A stretch of 64,000 nt of DNA, taken from assembly GCA_022818135.1 (NCBI GenBank), contig JAFMSR010000010.1, forward strand, positions 15,256,655-15,320,654, read 5' to 3'. Position 1 is the first letter of the stretch, and every line of letters begins with the position of its first letter. Below the pieces are notes generated by a model, which was not told the origin of the DNA, did not search any database, and saw only the letters and a program-made list of their open reading frames with translations. Shown piece after piece: positions 1 through 12,545 of this stretch. A program made the translations under genes and the position numbers. The DNA comes from Saxidomus purpurata. Lineage: Eukaryota; Mollusca; Bivalvia; Venerida; Veneridae.

Positions 1-3000
1 CACACGGACTTGAGAAGTAATCGGCCAATACAATATACTATTATGCTTTTTGCAGACACTTACTTTCCTGCCAGTTATGCAAGCACCTCGGAAATTAACG
101 CATCAGAGCTGTAAAGCAGTAAACACAAAAATTTGAAAATGATTTGGGTTCATAATAATGTAAGCATACTGCAGTCGTTCATCATGAATATGTAAACAAT
201 TAAGCTAGGTTTTTGTATGTCTGGAAATGTTTCAAACCACCAAACAATTGCCGTTATTGTGCATTGCACGGCTTTGTATCAGTCAGAAATGTATATAAGG
301 TGCATATAAAATCATGTGCACTGGAAAACCCCAGGTTTAGCTCACCTGTATGGAGGGTGAAGTAATCTAACCTTAGTTCGAGTGCACAGTGTGAGGTAAA
401 AGGTCTTTAACATTACCATTATTATCACTTCTAAAGCTGCCAGAAGAGTGCCTAAGTTCATTGGTTTCTTTTGCTAAATAAAACGGGTTCATTTGATGTA
501 TAACGCCGGAACAAGGCTGATATATAGGTACATGACAACTACGTGTATTATTGTAAACTAAAAAGTGAAATCAGCCACCGTTTTTTTTTCTCTTTTTTTG
601 CAGAAGGCCTCTTAACTTTCTTGTTTCCATTACAAAGGGAAGTGGAAGGCTTGGTGGTTTTTCTTCCAACATGTAAATTCGTTTAAAAAATAGAGCATTG
701 TTAAAAATGACTATAATAAATATCTTTTATAATAAGACTTTACAATGACTATACCGCTCGCTCTCAGATTTTGGTAAAAAAATAACGTTCTTCAAACTGT
801 ATGAAAATAACATATTTTAGAACATATAATTGTATAAAAAGGTTCCAGTATAATTTGAAATAATACGCTACCAAATAATAAAGCGTTACAAACGCTTTTG
901 AAATTCCAATATAAACATATAGTATATCGGTGCCGTAAAACTAGCATTTTCAATCGATCTTTGCAAATTCCTACCTAGATTTCTACTTATATTGTCGATT
1001 CTAGCCTTTAGTTTTATATTCATGTATTAGTATGTCATTTTTGAAAAAAAAATTCAACGGCAACCGAGAGCGAGCAGCTTTAAGTTTTTTGTGTGAAGTT
1101 GAGGGCTAGTTTTTGCATAGTCATCTGCTTCCTCAAGAGTTTCAACAAATTTTCAGATGCAATTTTACGATATCTCGGTTGATTGTCAAAACAACTGATA
1201 CTGACAATGATGAATTTATTGTAAGTATTTCGACAGAAGTATCGCTATGATGAAATCGTTTTTTTCTTGCCAGATTTTGGCAGCCTGCGTGTGTCGTAAT
1301 TGGCTAAATGATAGCTCTATCTGTCCAATAAATCGGGTAACGAAGAATTACGGTGTTTATTTGAATTCCATACTAAAATTCAATTTTCTGTTCTTTGATA
1401 GTTTTGGAAGAATGTGAACTACTTTGGTTGGGTGGAATTCAACAACAATTGAAATAACACAATTTTGCAAATTGTACACGTTTTCATGTATGTATGAGTT
1501 TGTTTCAAATAATGTTACTATTATTTTATCACCTATGAACACTTGTCTAGTAATAGCTTGATTTGGGATCGAGGGGTCGCAGGTTCGATCAGTCAATCCT
1601 CTATGAACATTAGTAGGCTTGGTTGTCTGTCAAATGAGTCCGGTATATCGGAGCTCTATATACATTATCGTTGCAACAATGTACGAACTTTCCCAAAAAG
1701 TATATATAATAGCTCTAATGTAACGTCTACTTGGTCATTTGTGTAGGGTAAAACAGATTTAACATATTCTTGGTGGTTTGGACCTAACACATCTAAATAC
1801 ATATCGCCCCTCGGACCTCAGAAACTTGGTCTTATTATTGTGTCGGTTTTATTATTGAGAAGTTGTAACAAAGAGTGCATTTTAGTATTACATTATGTAA
1901 GCACTCGTAATAATAAAAGCATGTTTGTCGTCGGAAAGATTGAAAGAAAAAGAACACCACCATTTAATATATCTGGTAATTTGAGGTGTTTGGTTGGAAT
2001 AATGTCCTGCTTATTAAAATCAATTTAGCGGAATAGAATTAGGATTTTGCTTAAATCAAAACGGCAGATTATATTCTCCAAACCAAACGAAGAAGTTCAA
2101 TGACTGTAAAACTATAAATGATAGTTTTAAAGAACAAAATATATCGAAAAATGCCTCAAAAATAATCAACACAGAGCCTTCTGTATTAATCAATCGTTAT
2201 CCACCCAGTTTGTTGTACAACAACAACTTTACATTATTTGATGTTTTACGGTACTGCAACATAGTGTAAAACACTTTTTTTCCGATGATGTCTGGAATTT
2301 ATAATTAAATAACTTTTACGTTAAGTAATAATAAAATGTTCTAATATATATGTGCTTTTGAAGTTATTTAATTTGACACCAGTTAGACACCACTCTTAAA
2401 TGCTGCATTTATCTGGTATTGTAGAAGGTAAAACAGGTGCTTTATTACACAACAGGAAATGCACAGTAAATAGTTTATCATTTGGCTCTCTTGAGGAGAG
2501 AAACACGCAAACCCATGCAACAAAAGTATGCAATTATTACATGATATCGTTTCCTCTTGTAGTTTGTTTATCTGACTGGAAGCATATTCCAAGATAAACA
2601 GTTATATACTTAACTATTACCTAGAGAAAATACCCGAACGAACCTCATCAATTAAAAAAAGATACAATTCCAGTATGTTAGCATTCGCTTAGACATGGTA
2701 AGTGGGTGTATTTGCTTTAATCTAGTTTTAATTAAATGTAATACCGGTATGCCACTCTAGATTACAGTTGCACCAGTGTAGATATTCACTTGTCTTAGTC
2801 GGCCAATATTTGGTGTATTAAAACAATAAATTTGAAAATAAACCTGCTCAAAAAAGCTACGTTTTCGTGTCTTTGTGGTCAGCTAGATTCGAATTAGATT
2901 CCCAGTTTTATATACATGTATATACAAATGTATATAATTATGTCCCCATAGTTACCCCTTTTTATGCTTACGGGTTGTTTTATTAAAAGCGTTATGAGTC

Positions 3001-5765
3001 ATTCTAAGAACCATATATGATAACTGTTCATTTACGACTATACCTGGGTATTTTAGTTGCTAAGGAACCATTTCTAGTTTATCACACTGTTGTACTGTAT
3101 ACAACAATACAATCACCACCATGCTAGACATCCACTGTACTATACCTACATCGAATCACCAGACGTTTGCATACGTATTGTCAAGCTGTTTAGAGTTTCA
3201 TATCATAGTTTCATGGTTACTGCTAACGCAGACCTAGGTTTAACAATACTCATCTATCAAACGCAAAGGCGCATCTTTATAATAGCCACTTTTGATACAT
3301 TCATCTAGCGTGTATACAAAAACAACCAGTTTATATCAAAAAGATTATTGTATACATATGCCAAAACATGCACTAGATCACGACGGGAAACGGCGCGATC
3401 AGGGGAGGATTGCACTGATGTTATCTCATTCTTCAAGATGAAGGCAATCATTGTCTTCAATAATCAGATTTTCATACTTGATTCGTACCTTTCTATATTA
3501 CTTTAAATGCAAAGTCTGCTGCTGAGAAAAAACCCTGGCAATAGCCGTCTGAATTATAACCCGTATCAAATAAATAAATACACTTCTGTTAATAAAGCGA
3601 TTCCTACTAAAGTTTACATTATTATTCCGCAAAAGCTTTTGATCAAAAAATATTTTTTCTCATTCACGTATATTTCACTGGTTCATATCACTTCGTCACC
3701 TCCGACATGATTCATGTGTGCGCGGATATTGGCCAAACCCCCCGGACGCAGTCATTTAGATTAGTATTTAGCAAGTTCCTTTAATCTACGAAGGTATATG
3801 GTACTGTTTTATTAGAACAATATCGGTACACGTTACGATAATACATCTAAGGATACCTAACCAGCGAATGTACGATAACTGAGTAATTTGGTGAATAAAT
3901 GATGATATTGTTATAATATTGGTATTATTGATGATAAATGAACACACATCTACGCCGGCTCATGTTCTGAGATGTTGTATGTATACACTAAGTTTCTGGT
4001 ACAAATTGTTCTCCTGCTTGTGCCGAAACTCTTCTTTTAATTGTTCGTTCTGTAACAATTTTCTTTTCAATACAATACCCGTATTCCTCTTGGCAACGAC
4101 AGCGATTTTTAACCCCATGTGGCCACTCATAGTTATCAACCATCGCTATTAGCAACTGGCGAAATTTGGTGACATTACAGTTGCGTTAATGAAATCTGCG
4201 AACAAAGCGATGTTATATTAATGTCCACTTTTAATTGACTGCTATTTTTAAATTACTGGTTACATGGTTTCTGGTAGACATTAAGATCCAACACCACGGG
4301 TGTGCAAGTCGGTCTCACAGTATCCGAACTCCGACTGTATCATACCGGATGCATGGGTCTGGAGCAGGTTAAATGTTCGCTGTCGGACATCGGAGCCCTT
4401 GTGCAAAATATTACCTGTTTGTAGTCCAGAATTGTCTTGAGCAAATAGAAAAATGCAAACAAACATATGTAAACAAAATATGTAAATGAATAAGAGATGA
4501 AGACATTTTACATACCTGCTCTTGTTTTAAGATGTATCAAAACTAAACTTCACAATTTCTTGACGCTATATCTTACAAGCATGAGTCCATTTTAAATGTA
4601 AACTCTCAATAAATAATATCTTAAGTAGAATACTTTCCAAATATTTGCTCATACATAAGTCATCATAAACCATCAGCAATTGTCAAAATATTTTAGCAAG
4701 AATACCACAATCCGTGTTGCCTGTTTAATGTTACCTACAAGACTCTCTGACACTACAATATACACACTGAATGTAACTTGTTTGACTTCTTATCTCTCTG
4801 GAATCCCAGGTATGCAACGTCTGTACCCCGGCCCAGCTGTATTTATTTTCTTTATATCCGTCTCACCTGTTGAAAATTTGGGAACCAGTTGAAGTAACAA
4901 ATTGTTCCTGCAGAATGGAATGTACTAGACCAGTTAAAACCTGTTGATTTTAATTGCCAAAGAAGCCATGACGTCAGCGAGTCTGGTATATGATTTAATA
5001 AACTTTTTGCTGAACAGCGCATCTTTTATTTTGAAACAGTTGTACCATGATTTTGTAAGAGATGGCAAAAGTAAGGCATATTTACAGGGTCCTCAAGCAC
5101 AGTAAAACGTGTACAAATACCAAGAATAAAAGAATGTATTGCAGAAAATAAGCTGCAGCATAATGTATATACCGATATCCAAACTGAGACTTCTTTGTTT
5201 CATTTTAGGCTAAAGACTCGGAAATCTGCATTTCAAACATACTTCATTCTGTAAGACGGCATATATTTTAATAGATAACTACTTCGGATCGTAACAGAAA
5301 AGATACTGTATAATAAAAATTGTAATCATCATTAGGGTTTTCACAACTTCAAGGAAGTGTGTGGAATAAATAAAGACGCCAGCGTGGTAGAAACGCCAGG
5401 ATTTACTTACATTTCCTTATAATTATGCTGGAGTCAGTTACCCTACAACGTGAACGATCTACAAAACATTAAACCATATACCCACCTTGCTGTGTAGATA
5501 AAACAGCACTTGAATTAATTGCTCCGTTCTATTTCAAAGCCTGTAGAAGAATCTGCCAATTACGTGTCAGTCTGCCGCATCCTCTTTTCTAGGAACTTTA
5601 ACATGAAAATCGTGTCTGTAAACTCAGGAAATTTCAAGGATAGATTTTAAGATAGATTTTGACTTTTAAAATGGGCTGCAGAAGTCTTTTAAACAAAACA
5701 TATATTCCATATAACCAGTGTTCAAGATCGTTTGCACAACTCGCGCTATAAAGAACCAAGCGGTT
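1..5765. other. AT-rich intergenic DNA, no gene recognised
   Basis: I looked for long open frames with splice sites on both strands and found only short frames of about 60-80 codons with no recognisable motif. The stretch contains scattered simple AT repeats and a short tRNA-like word (GGTTCGATC near 1582). Nothing here supports a gene. Confidence 0.6.
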
Positions 5766-5954
5766 TACAGTAAACTCCGTATAAAATGACAACGTATATA
5801 GCGAAAAACCGGATCGTAGGAACATATTTTCGCGGCCCGAATTTCATTCTATATTTCTTTTATATGAAAATGTTATACGGATATAACAAACTCTGGATAT
5901 AAGGAACAAATTAAAAAGATCCCAAGAAGTTCGTTATAAACGGAGTTTACTGTA
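5766..5954. mobile_element. Short TA-flanked inverted-repeat element (MITE, Tc1/mariner-pogo-like)
   Basis: The element starts TACAGTAAACTCCGT and ends with the inverse ACGGAGTTTACTGTA, giving terminal inverted repeats of about 13 bp bounded by TA on both sides. About 190 bp long, it has no coding capacity. CAGT ends plus a TA duplication are typical of Tc1/mariner-pogo-type non-autonomous elements (family knowledge). A degraded relative lies at 35.9-36.1 kb, sharing TATATAGCGAAA, CCGGAT and GGATATAAGGAACAAATT. Confidence 0.75.
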
Positions 5955-6067
5955 TTCATTAAAAGAGCTAGGGCCTTGTATCCGGATTCCCTTGTATCAA
6001 CATCTATCTTAAAGAGGCACTCTCTTACACTGGTATAAGACTAAATGACTTCAAAAGCATGAACAAA

Positions 6068-6567
6068 NNNNNNNNNNNNNNNNNNNNNNNNNNNNNNNNN
6101 NNNNNNNNNNNNNNNNNNNNNNNNNNNNNNNNNNNNNNNNNNNNNNNNNNNNNNNNNNNNNNNNNNNNNNNNNNNNNNNNNNNNNNNNNNNNNNNNNNNN
6201 NNNNNNNNNNNNNNNNNNNNNNNNNNNNNNNNNNNNNNNNNNNNNNNNNNNNNNNNNNNNNNNNNNNNNNNNNNNNNNNNNNNNNNNNNNNNNNNNNNNN
6301 NNNNNNNNNNNNNNNNNNNNNNNNNNNNNNNNNNNNNNNNNNNNNNNNNNNNNNNNNNNNNNNNNNNNNNNNNNNNNNNNNNNNNNNNNNNNNNNNNNNN
6401 NNNNNNNNNNNNNNNNNNNNNNNNNNNNNNNNNNNNNNNNNNNNNNNNNNNNNNNNNNNNNNNNNNNNNNNNNNNNNNNNNNNNNNNNNNNNNNNNNNNN
6501 NNNNNNNNNNNNNNNNNNNNNNNNNNNNNNNNNNNNNNNNNNNNNNNNNNNNNNNNNNNNNNNNNNN
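6068..6567. other. Assembly gap (500 N)
   Basis: Exactly 500 consecutive N. A round number suggests a placeholder of unknown true size between contigs. The gap lies about 600 bp before the 44-bp satellite array, so the array may have contributed to the break. Confidence 0.99.
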
Positions 6568-6699
6568 AGGGAAAACCAACGCACAATAAACATACTATCA
6601 GTGACAAGGAATAACTGCTGTAGTTGTACTAATGATTAAAAGATTATGATCAGATTGCTTGCACACTAATCATGGCTATGGAGGGAGAAAACTACCATT

Positions 6700-7130
6700 T
6701 CATAAGTCATTAAATAAGAGTGAGCATACCAACATATAAGGTATATTAGTAATGACATAAGAATGAGCAAATCTACATGAAAGGTATAAAAATCATGAAT
6801 TAAGAGTAAGCAAACCTACAAGTAAGGTATAAAAGTCATGACATAGGAGCGAGCAAATCTACATGTACGGTATACGAGTCAAAACAAGAAGAGGGAGCAA
6901 AACTACATGCAAGGTATAAAACTACATCTGAGGTTTGAAAGTCATGAATAAAGAGTGTGCAAAACTACATGTCATGAATTAAGTCTGAGCGAAACTATAT
7001 GCAAGGTATTAAATTCATGAATAAAGAGTGAGCAAAACTACATGTGATGTTTAAAAGTCATGAATAAAGACCAGGTATGGCATACCAGTCGCCAGTATTA
7101 TTTTAGACTAAAGAAGTCACAACAATTCGA
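6700..7130. repeat. Diverged lead-in to the 44-bp satellite
   Basis: Degenerate units of about 40-45 bp containing GAGCAAAACTACATG followed by AAGGTATAAAAGTCATGA recur roughly eight times. They share the GCAAAACTACATG core with the array that follows, but the other half of the unit differs. They look like old, unhomogenised edge copies. Confidence 0.7.
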
Positions 7131-10100
7131 GATAGCAAAACTTCATGTAGAGTAAAACTGTCACAATAATACGAGATAGCAAAACTACATATAGAGTAAA
7201 GCAGTCACAATAATTCGAGATAGCAAAACTACATGTTGAGTAAAGCAGTCACAACAATACGAGATAGCAAAACTACATGTTGAGTAAAGCTGTAACAACA
7301 ATACGAGATAGCAAAACTACATGTTGAGTAAAGCTGTCACAACAATACGAGATAGCAAAACTACATGTTGAGTAAAGCTGTAACAACAATTCCAGATAGC
7401 AAAACTACATGTTGAGTAAAGCTGTAACAACAATTCGAGATAGCAAAACTTCATGTAGAGTAAAGCTGTCACAACAATTCGAGATAGCAAAACTACATGT
7501 TGAGTAAAGCAGTCACAACAATACGAGATAGCAAAACTTCATGCAGAGTAAAGTTGTCACAACAATTCGAGATAGCAAAACTACATGTAGAGTAAAGCTG
7601 TCACAACAATTCGAGATAGCAAAACTACATATAGAGTAAAGCTGAAACAACAATACGAGATAGCAAAACTTCATGTAGAGTAAAGCTGTCACAACAATAC
7701 GAGATAGCAAAACTACATGTTGAGTAAAGCAGTCACAATAATTCGAGATAGCAAAACTACATGTTGAGTAAAGCTGTCTCAACAATACGAGATAGCAAAA
7801 CTACATGTAGAGTAAAGCTGTCACAACAATACGAGATAGCAAAACTACATGTTGAGTAAAGCTGTCTCAACAATTCGAGATAGCAAAACTACATATAGAG
7901 TAAGCTGTCACAACAATACGAGATAGCAAAACTACATGTAGAGTAAAGCAGTCACAACAATACGAGATAGCAAAACTACATGTAGAGTAAAGCTGTCACA
8001 ACAATACTAGATAGCAAAACTACATGTAGAGTAAAGCAGTCACAACAATACGAGATAGCAAAACTACATGTTGAGTACAGCTGTCACAACAATACGAGAT
8101 AGCAAAACTACATGTAGAGTAAAGCTGTCACAACAATACTAGATAGCAAAACTACATGTAGAGTAAAGCAGTCACAACAATACTAGATAGCAAAACTACA
8201 TGTAGAGTAAAGCTGTCACAACAATACTAGATAGCAAAACTACATGTAGAGTAAAGCAGTCACAACAATACGAGATAGCAAAACTACATGTAGAGTAAAG
8301 CAGTCACAACAATACGAGATAGCAAAACTACATGTAGAGTAAAGCAGTCACAACAATACGAGATAGTAAAACTACATGTAGAGTAAAACTGTCACAACAA
8401 TACGAGATAGCAAAACTACATGTAGAGTAAAGCTGTCACAACAATACGAGATAGCAAAACTACATGTAGAGTAAAGCTGTCACAACAATACATTAAAGCA
8501 AAACTACATGTAGAGTAAAGCTGTCACAACAATACGAGATAGCAAAACTACATGTAGAGTAAAGCAGTCACAAAAATACGAGATAGCAAAACTACATGTT
8601 GAGTAAAGCTGTCACAACAATACGAGATAGCAAAACTACATGTAGAGTAAAGCAGTCACAACAATACGAGATAGCAAAACTACAAGTAGAGTAAAGCTGT
8701 CTCAACAATACGAGATAGCAAAACTACATGTTGAGTAAAGCAGTCACAACAATACGAGATAGCAAAACTACATGTAGAGTAAAGCTGTCACAACAATACG
8801 ACAAAGTAAAACTTCATGTAGAGTAAAACTGTCACAAAAGTACGAGATAGCAAAACTACATGTAAAGTAAAGCTGTCACAACAATACGAGATAGCAAAAC
8901 TACATGTAGAGTAAAGCTGTCACAACAATACGAGATATCAAAACTACATGTAGAGTCAAGCTGTCACAACAGTACATTAAAGTAAAACTTCATGTAGAGT
9001 TAAACAGTCACAAAAGTACGAGATAGCAAAACTACATGTAGAGTAAAGCTGTCACAACAATACGAGATAGCAAAACTACATGTTTAGTAAAGCTGTCACA
9101 ACAATTCGAGATAGCAAAACTTCATGTAGAGTAAAGCAGTCACAACAATACGATAAAGTAAAACTTCATGTAGAGTAAAGCAGTCACAAAAGTACAAAAT
9201 AGCAAAACTACATGTAAAGTTAAGCTGTCTCAACAATACGAGATAGCAAAACTTCATGTAGAGTAAAGCTGTCAAAACAATACGAGATAGAAAAACTACA
9301 TATAGAGTAAAGCTGTCTCAACAATACGAGATAGCAAAACTACATATAGAGTAAAGCTGTCACAACAATACGAGATAGCAAAACTACATGTAGAGTAAAG
9401 CTGTCACAACTATACGAGATAGCAAAACTACATGTAGAGTAAAGCTGTCACAACAATACGAGATAGCAAAACTACATGTTTAGTACAGCTGTCACAACAA
9501 TACGAGCTAACAAAACTACATGTAGAGTAAAGCTGTCACAATAATACGAGATAGCAAAACTTCATGTAGAGTAAAGCTGTAACAACAATACGAGATAGCA
9601 AAACTACATGTTGAGTACAGCTGTCACAAAAATACGAGCTAACAAAACTACATGTAGAGTACAGCTGTAACAACAATTCGAGATAGCAAAAGTACATATA
9701 GAGTAAAGCTGTCACAACAATACGAGATAGCAAAACTATATGTTAAGTAAAGCTGACACAACAATACGAGATAGCAAAACTACATGTTGAGTAAAGCTGT
9801 CACAACAATACGAGACAGCAAAACTACATGTTGAGTAAAGCTGTCACAACAATACGAGATAGCAAAACTACATGTTGAGTAAAGCTGTCACAACAATACG
9901 AGATAGCAAAACTACATATAGAGTAAAGCTGTCACAACAATAAAAGATAGCAAAACTACATGTAGAGTAAAGCAGTCACAACAATAAGAGATAGCAAAAC
10001 TACATGTTGAGTAAAGCAGTCACAACAATACGAGATAGCAAAAATACATGTAGAGTAAAGCAGTGACAACAATACGAGCTAACATTACTACATGTAGAGT

Positions 10101-11665
10101 AAAGCTGTCACAACAATACGAGATAGCAAAAAAACATGTTGAGTAAAGCTGTCACAACAATACGAGATAGCAAAACTACATGTTGAGTAAAGCTGTCACA
10201 ACAATACGAGCTAGTAAAAAAACATGTTGAGTAAAGCTGTCACAACAATACGAGCTAGTAAAAAAACATGTTGAGTAAAGCTGTCACAACAATTCGAGTG
10301 AAAAGCAGTCACAACAATACGAGATAGAAAAAGCAGTCACAACAATACGAGATAGAAAAAGCAGTCACAACAATACGAGATAGCAAAACTACATACAGAG
10401 TAAGGCTTTCACAACAATACGAGATAGCAAATCTTCATGTTGAGTAAAGCTGTCACAACAATACGAGATAGCAAAACTTCATGTAGAGTAAAGCTGTCAC
10501 AACAATACGAGATAGCAAAACTACATGTTGAGTAAAGCAGTCACAACAATAAGAGATAGCAAAACTACATGTTGAGTAAAGCAGTCACAACAACACGAGC
10601 TAACAAAACTACATGTAGAGTAAAGCAGTCACAACAACACGAGCTAAGAAAACTACATGTAGAGTAAAGCAGTCACAACAAGACGAGCTAACAAAACTAC
10701 ATGTAGAGTCAAGCAGTCACAACAACACGAGCTAACAAAACTACATGTTGAGTGAAGCAGTCACAACAAGACGAGCTAACAAAACTACATGTAGAGTGAA
10801 GCTGTCTCAACAAGACGAGCTAACAAAACTACATGTTGAGTAAAGCAGTCACAACAGCACGAGCTAACAAAACTACATGTTGAGTAAAGCAGTCACAACA
10901 ACACGAGCTAACAAAACTACATGTTGAGTAAAGCAGTCACAACAACACGAGCTAACAAAATTACATGTTGAGTAAAGCAGTCACAACAACACGAGCTAAC
11001 AAAACTACATGTTGAGTAAAGCAGTCACAACAACACGAGCTAACAAAACTACATGTAGAGTAAAGCAGTCACAACAACACGAGCTAACAAAACTACATGT
11101 AGAGTAAAGCTGTCACAACAACACGAGCTAACAAAACTACATGTAGAGTAAAGCAGTCACAACAAGACGAGCTAACAAAACTACATGTAGAGTAAAGCAG
11201 TCACAACAAGACGAGCTAACAAAACTACATGTTGAGTGAAGCAGTCACAACAAGACGAGCTAACAAAACTACATGTAGAGTAAAGCAGTCACAACAACAC
11301 GAGCTAACAAAACTACATGTTGAGTAAAGCAGTCACAACAACACGAGCTAACAAAACTACATGTAGAGTAAAGCAGTCACAACAACACGAGCTAACAAAA
11401 CTACATGTTGAGTAAAGCAGCCACAACAACACGAGCTAACAAAACTACATGTTGAGTAAAGCAGTCACAACAACACGAGCTAACAAAACTACATGTTGAG
11501 TAAAGCAGCCACAACAACACGAGCTAACAAAACTACATGTTGAGTAAAGCAGCCACAACAACACGAGCTAACAAAACTACATGTTGAGTAAAGCAGTCAC
11601 AACAACACGAGCTAACAAAACTACATGTAGAGTGAAGCAGTCACAACAACACGAGCTAACAAAAG
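7131..11665. repeat. 44-bp tandem satellite, about 100 copies, two sequence domains
   Basis: The unit is made of GAGTAAAGCTGTCACAACAA followed by TACGAGATAGCAAAACTACATGT, with period 44 bp. Up to about 10,580 most units carry ACGAGATAGCAAAACT; from about 10,590 to the end they switch to ACACGAGCTAACAAAACT. Many copies hold the 10-bp palindrome CTACATGTAG, others CTACATGTTG. Frame-long readings on the - strand are just the repeat translated, and no gene is supported. The array stops abruptly at about 11,665. Confidence 0.97.
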
Positions 11666-12059
11666 TCATTACAATAAAACTGATCAAGACTTAATACAGC
11701 GTGTTCAGTCAAAACTCTTAGAGAGAGTAATGCAACATGTTGGACACACAAGCCAAGCAAAACTTTATATAAGCTTTAATAGACAGAATAAAATACTAGT
11801 AACAAAAAGAGGGTTAAATTTGAGATTTAATTAGATGCAGACTAAGCATACCAATTACAGTTATCGGGTATAGAAATCATAACAATAAAAATGAGCAAGA
11901 ATACATGCAGGGTGTATATCTGTCATAAAACACTATTGTGAACATGTCTTACATATAGATGACGCGTTGGGATGAACAAGGTTACTTGTAGGGTGCATGA
12001 TTCAAAGATAATATTTTTACAGCTTTTTAATTAAGTACGCTTCTGAAATGTGTTGACGG

Positions 12060-12306
12060 TCAGATATCTTCAGGAACTGTGTTGCTGAGTAGAAATATTC
12101 GGTTGTTCGGCATTACAGAAGTATTATAATACATGCATATGATAAATTTATTCTTCAGGGTCTGTGTTGCTTTTGCGTCCGATGCCAACGACTCAGGCAG
12201 ATCACAGCTTTCTACCATGAAAACGATTCCTCCGTCATTCCATCCGGCTGGCACCATCTTAAATCTTTGTGCTTTCGGTCTAACTTCGAACATGCATGTA
12301 TGTGAA
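12060..12306 (-). pseudogene. Exon-like open stretch, unidentified
   Basis: On the - strand, after a possible acceptor (TTTTAATGCCGCAG ending near 12,314), a frame runs without stop to 12060. It reads FEVRPKAQRFKMVPAGW, then NDGGIVFMVES and DLPESLASDAKATQTL. The first two-thirds have higher GC and a protein-like composition compared with the AT-rich flanks; after TQTLK the reading becomes AT-rich and less convincing. I do not recognise a domain. It could be a single exon of an undetected gene, a decayed gene fragment, or chance. No partner exon was found nearby. Confidence 0.25.
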
Positions 12307-12399
12307 CTGCGGCATTAAAACCAACTATTCCTATCTAAGCATATGCTAGATGACATAAAAGATATTTTCTTGAAGTTGTGGCCAGAACGTATTAGTTTA

Positions 12400-12545
12400 G
12401 TTTATACAAATTTATTTTAGCTCGATTGTGAACAAAGCTTGAAGTTATCGAGTCACTCTCGAGTCCACTTCCTGGAAAAACCAGTACTGGTGTCATATGA
12501 GGTACGGTCGTGACCCCAGTGGGGCTCGAATCCGCAACATCATGG
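12400..12545 (-). mobile_element. tRNA-derived SINE, 5'-truncated copy
   Basis: Read on the - strand, it contains ATTCGAGCCCCACTGGGGTC, CCAGTACTGGTTTTTCC and CGAGAGTGACTCGATAACTT, then TTGTTCACAATCGAGC and an AT-rich tail. The same order occurs at 16.6, 29.7 and 38.9 kb. The tRNA-like head is cut just past box B. Confidence 0.8.

Noticed and set aside
4281..4466. - strand 61-codon frame with protein-like words (GNILHKGSDVRQRTFNLLQ)
   Set aside because: Slightly raised GC and exon-like, but no recognisable domain, no partner exon and no convincing splice pair.
6025..6607. Long frames of about 180 codons across the gap
   Set aside because: They are made of undetermined residues from the N run.
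7131..11665. CRISPR-like array
   Set aside because: Units of 44 bp are contiguous with no unique spacers, and the genome is eukaryotic.
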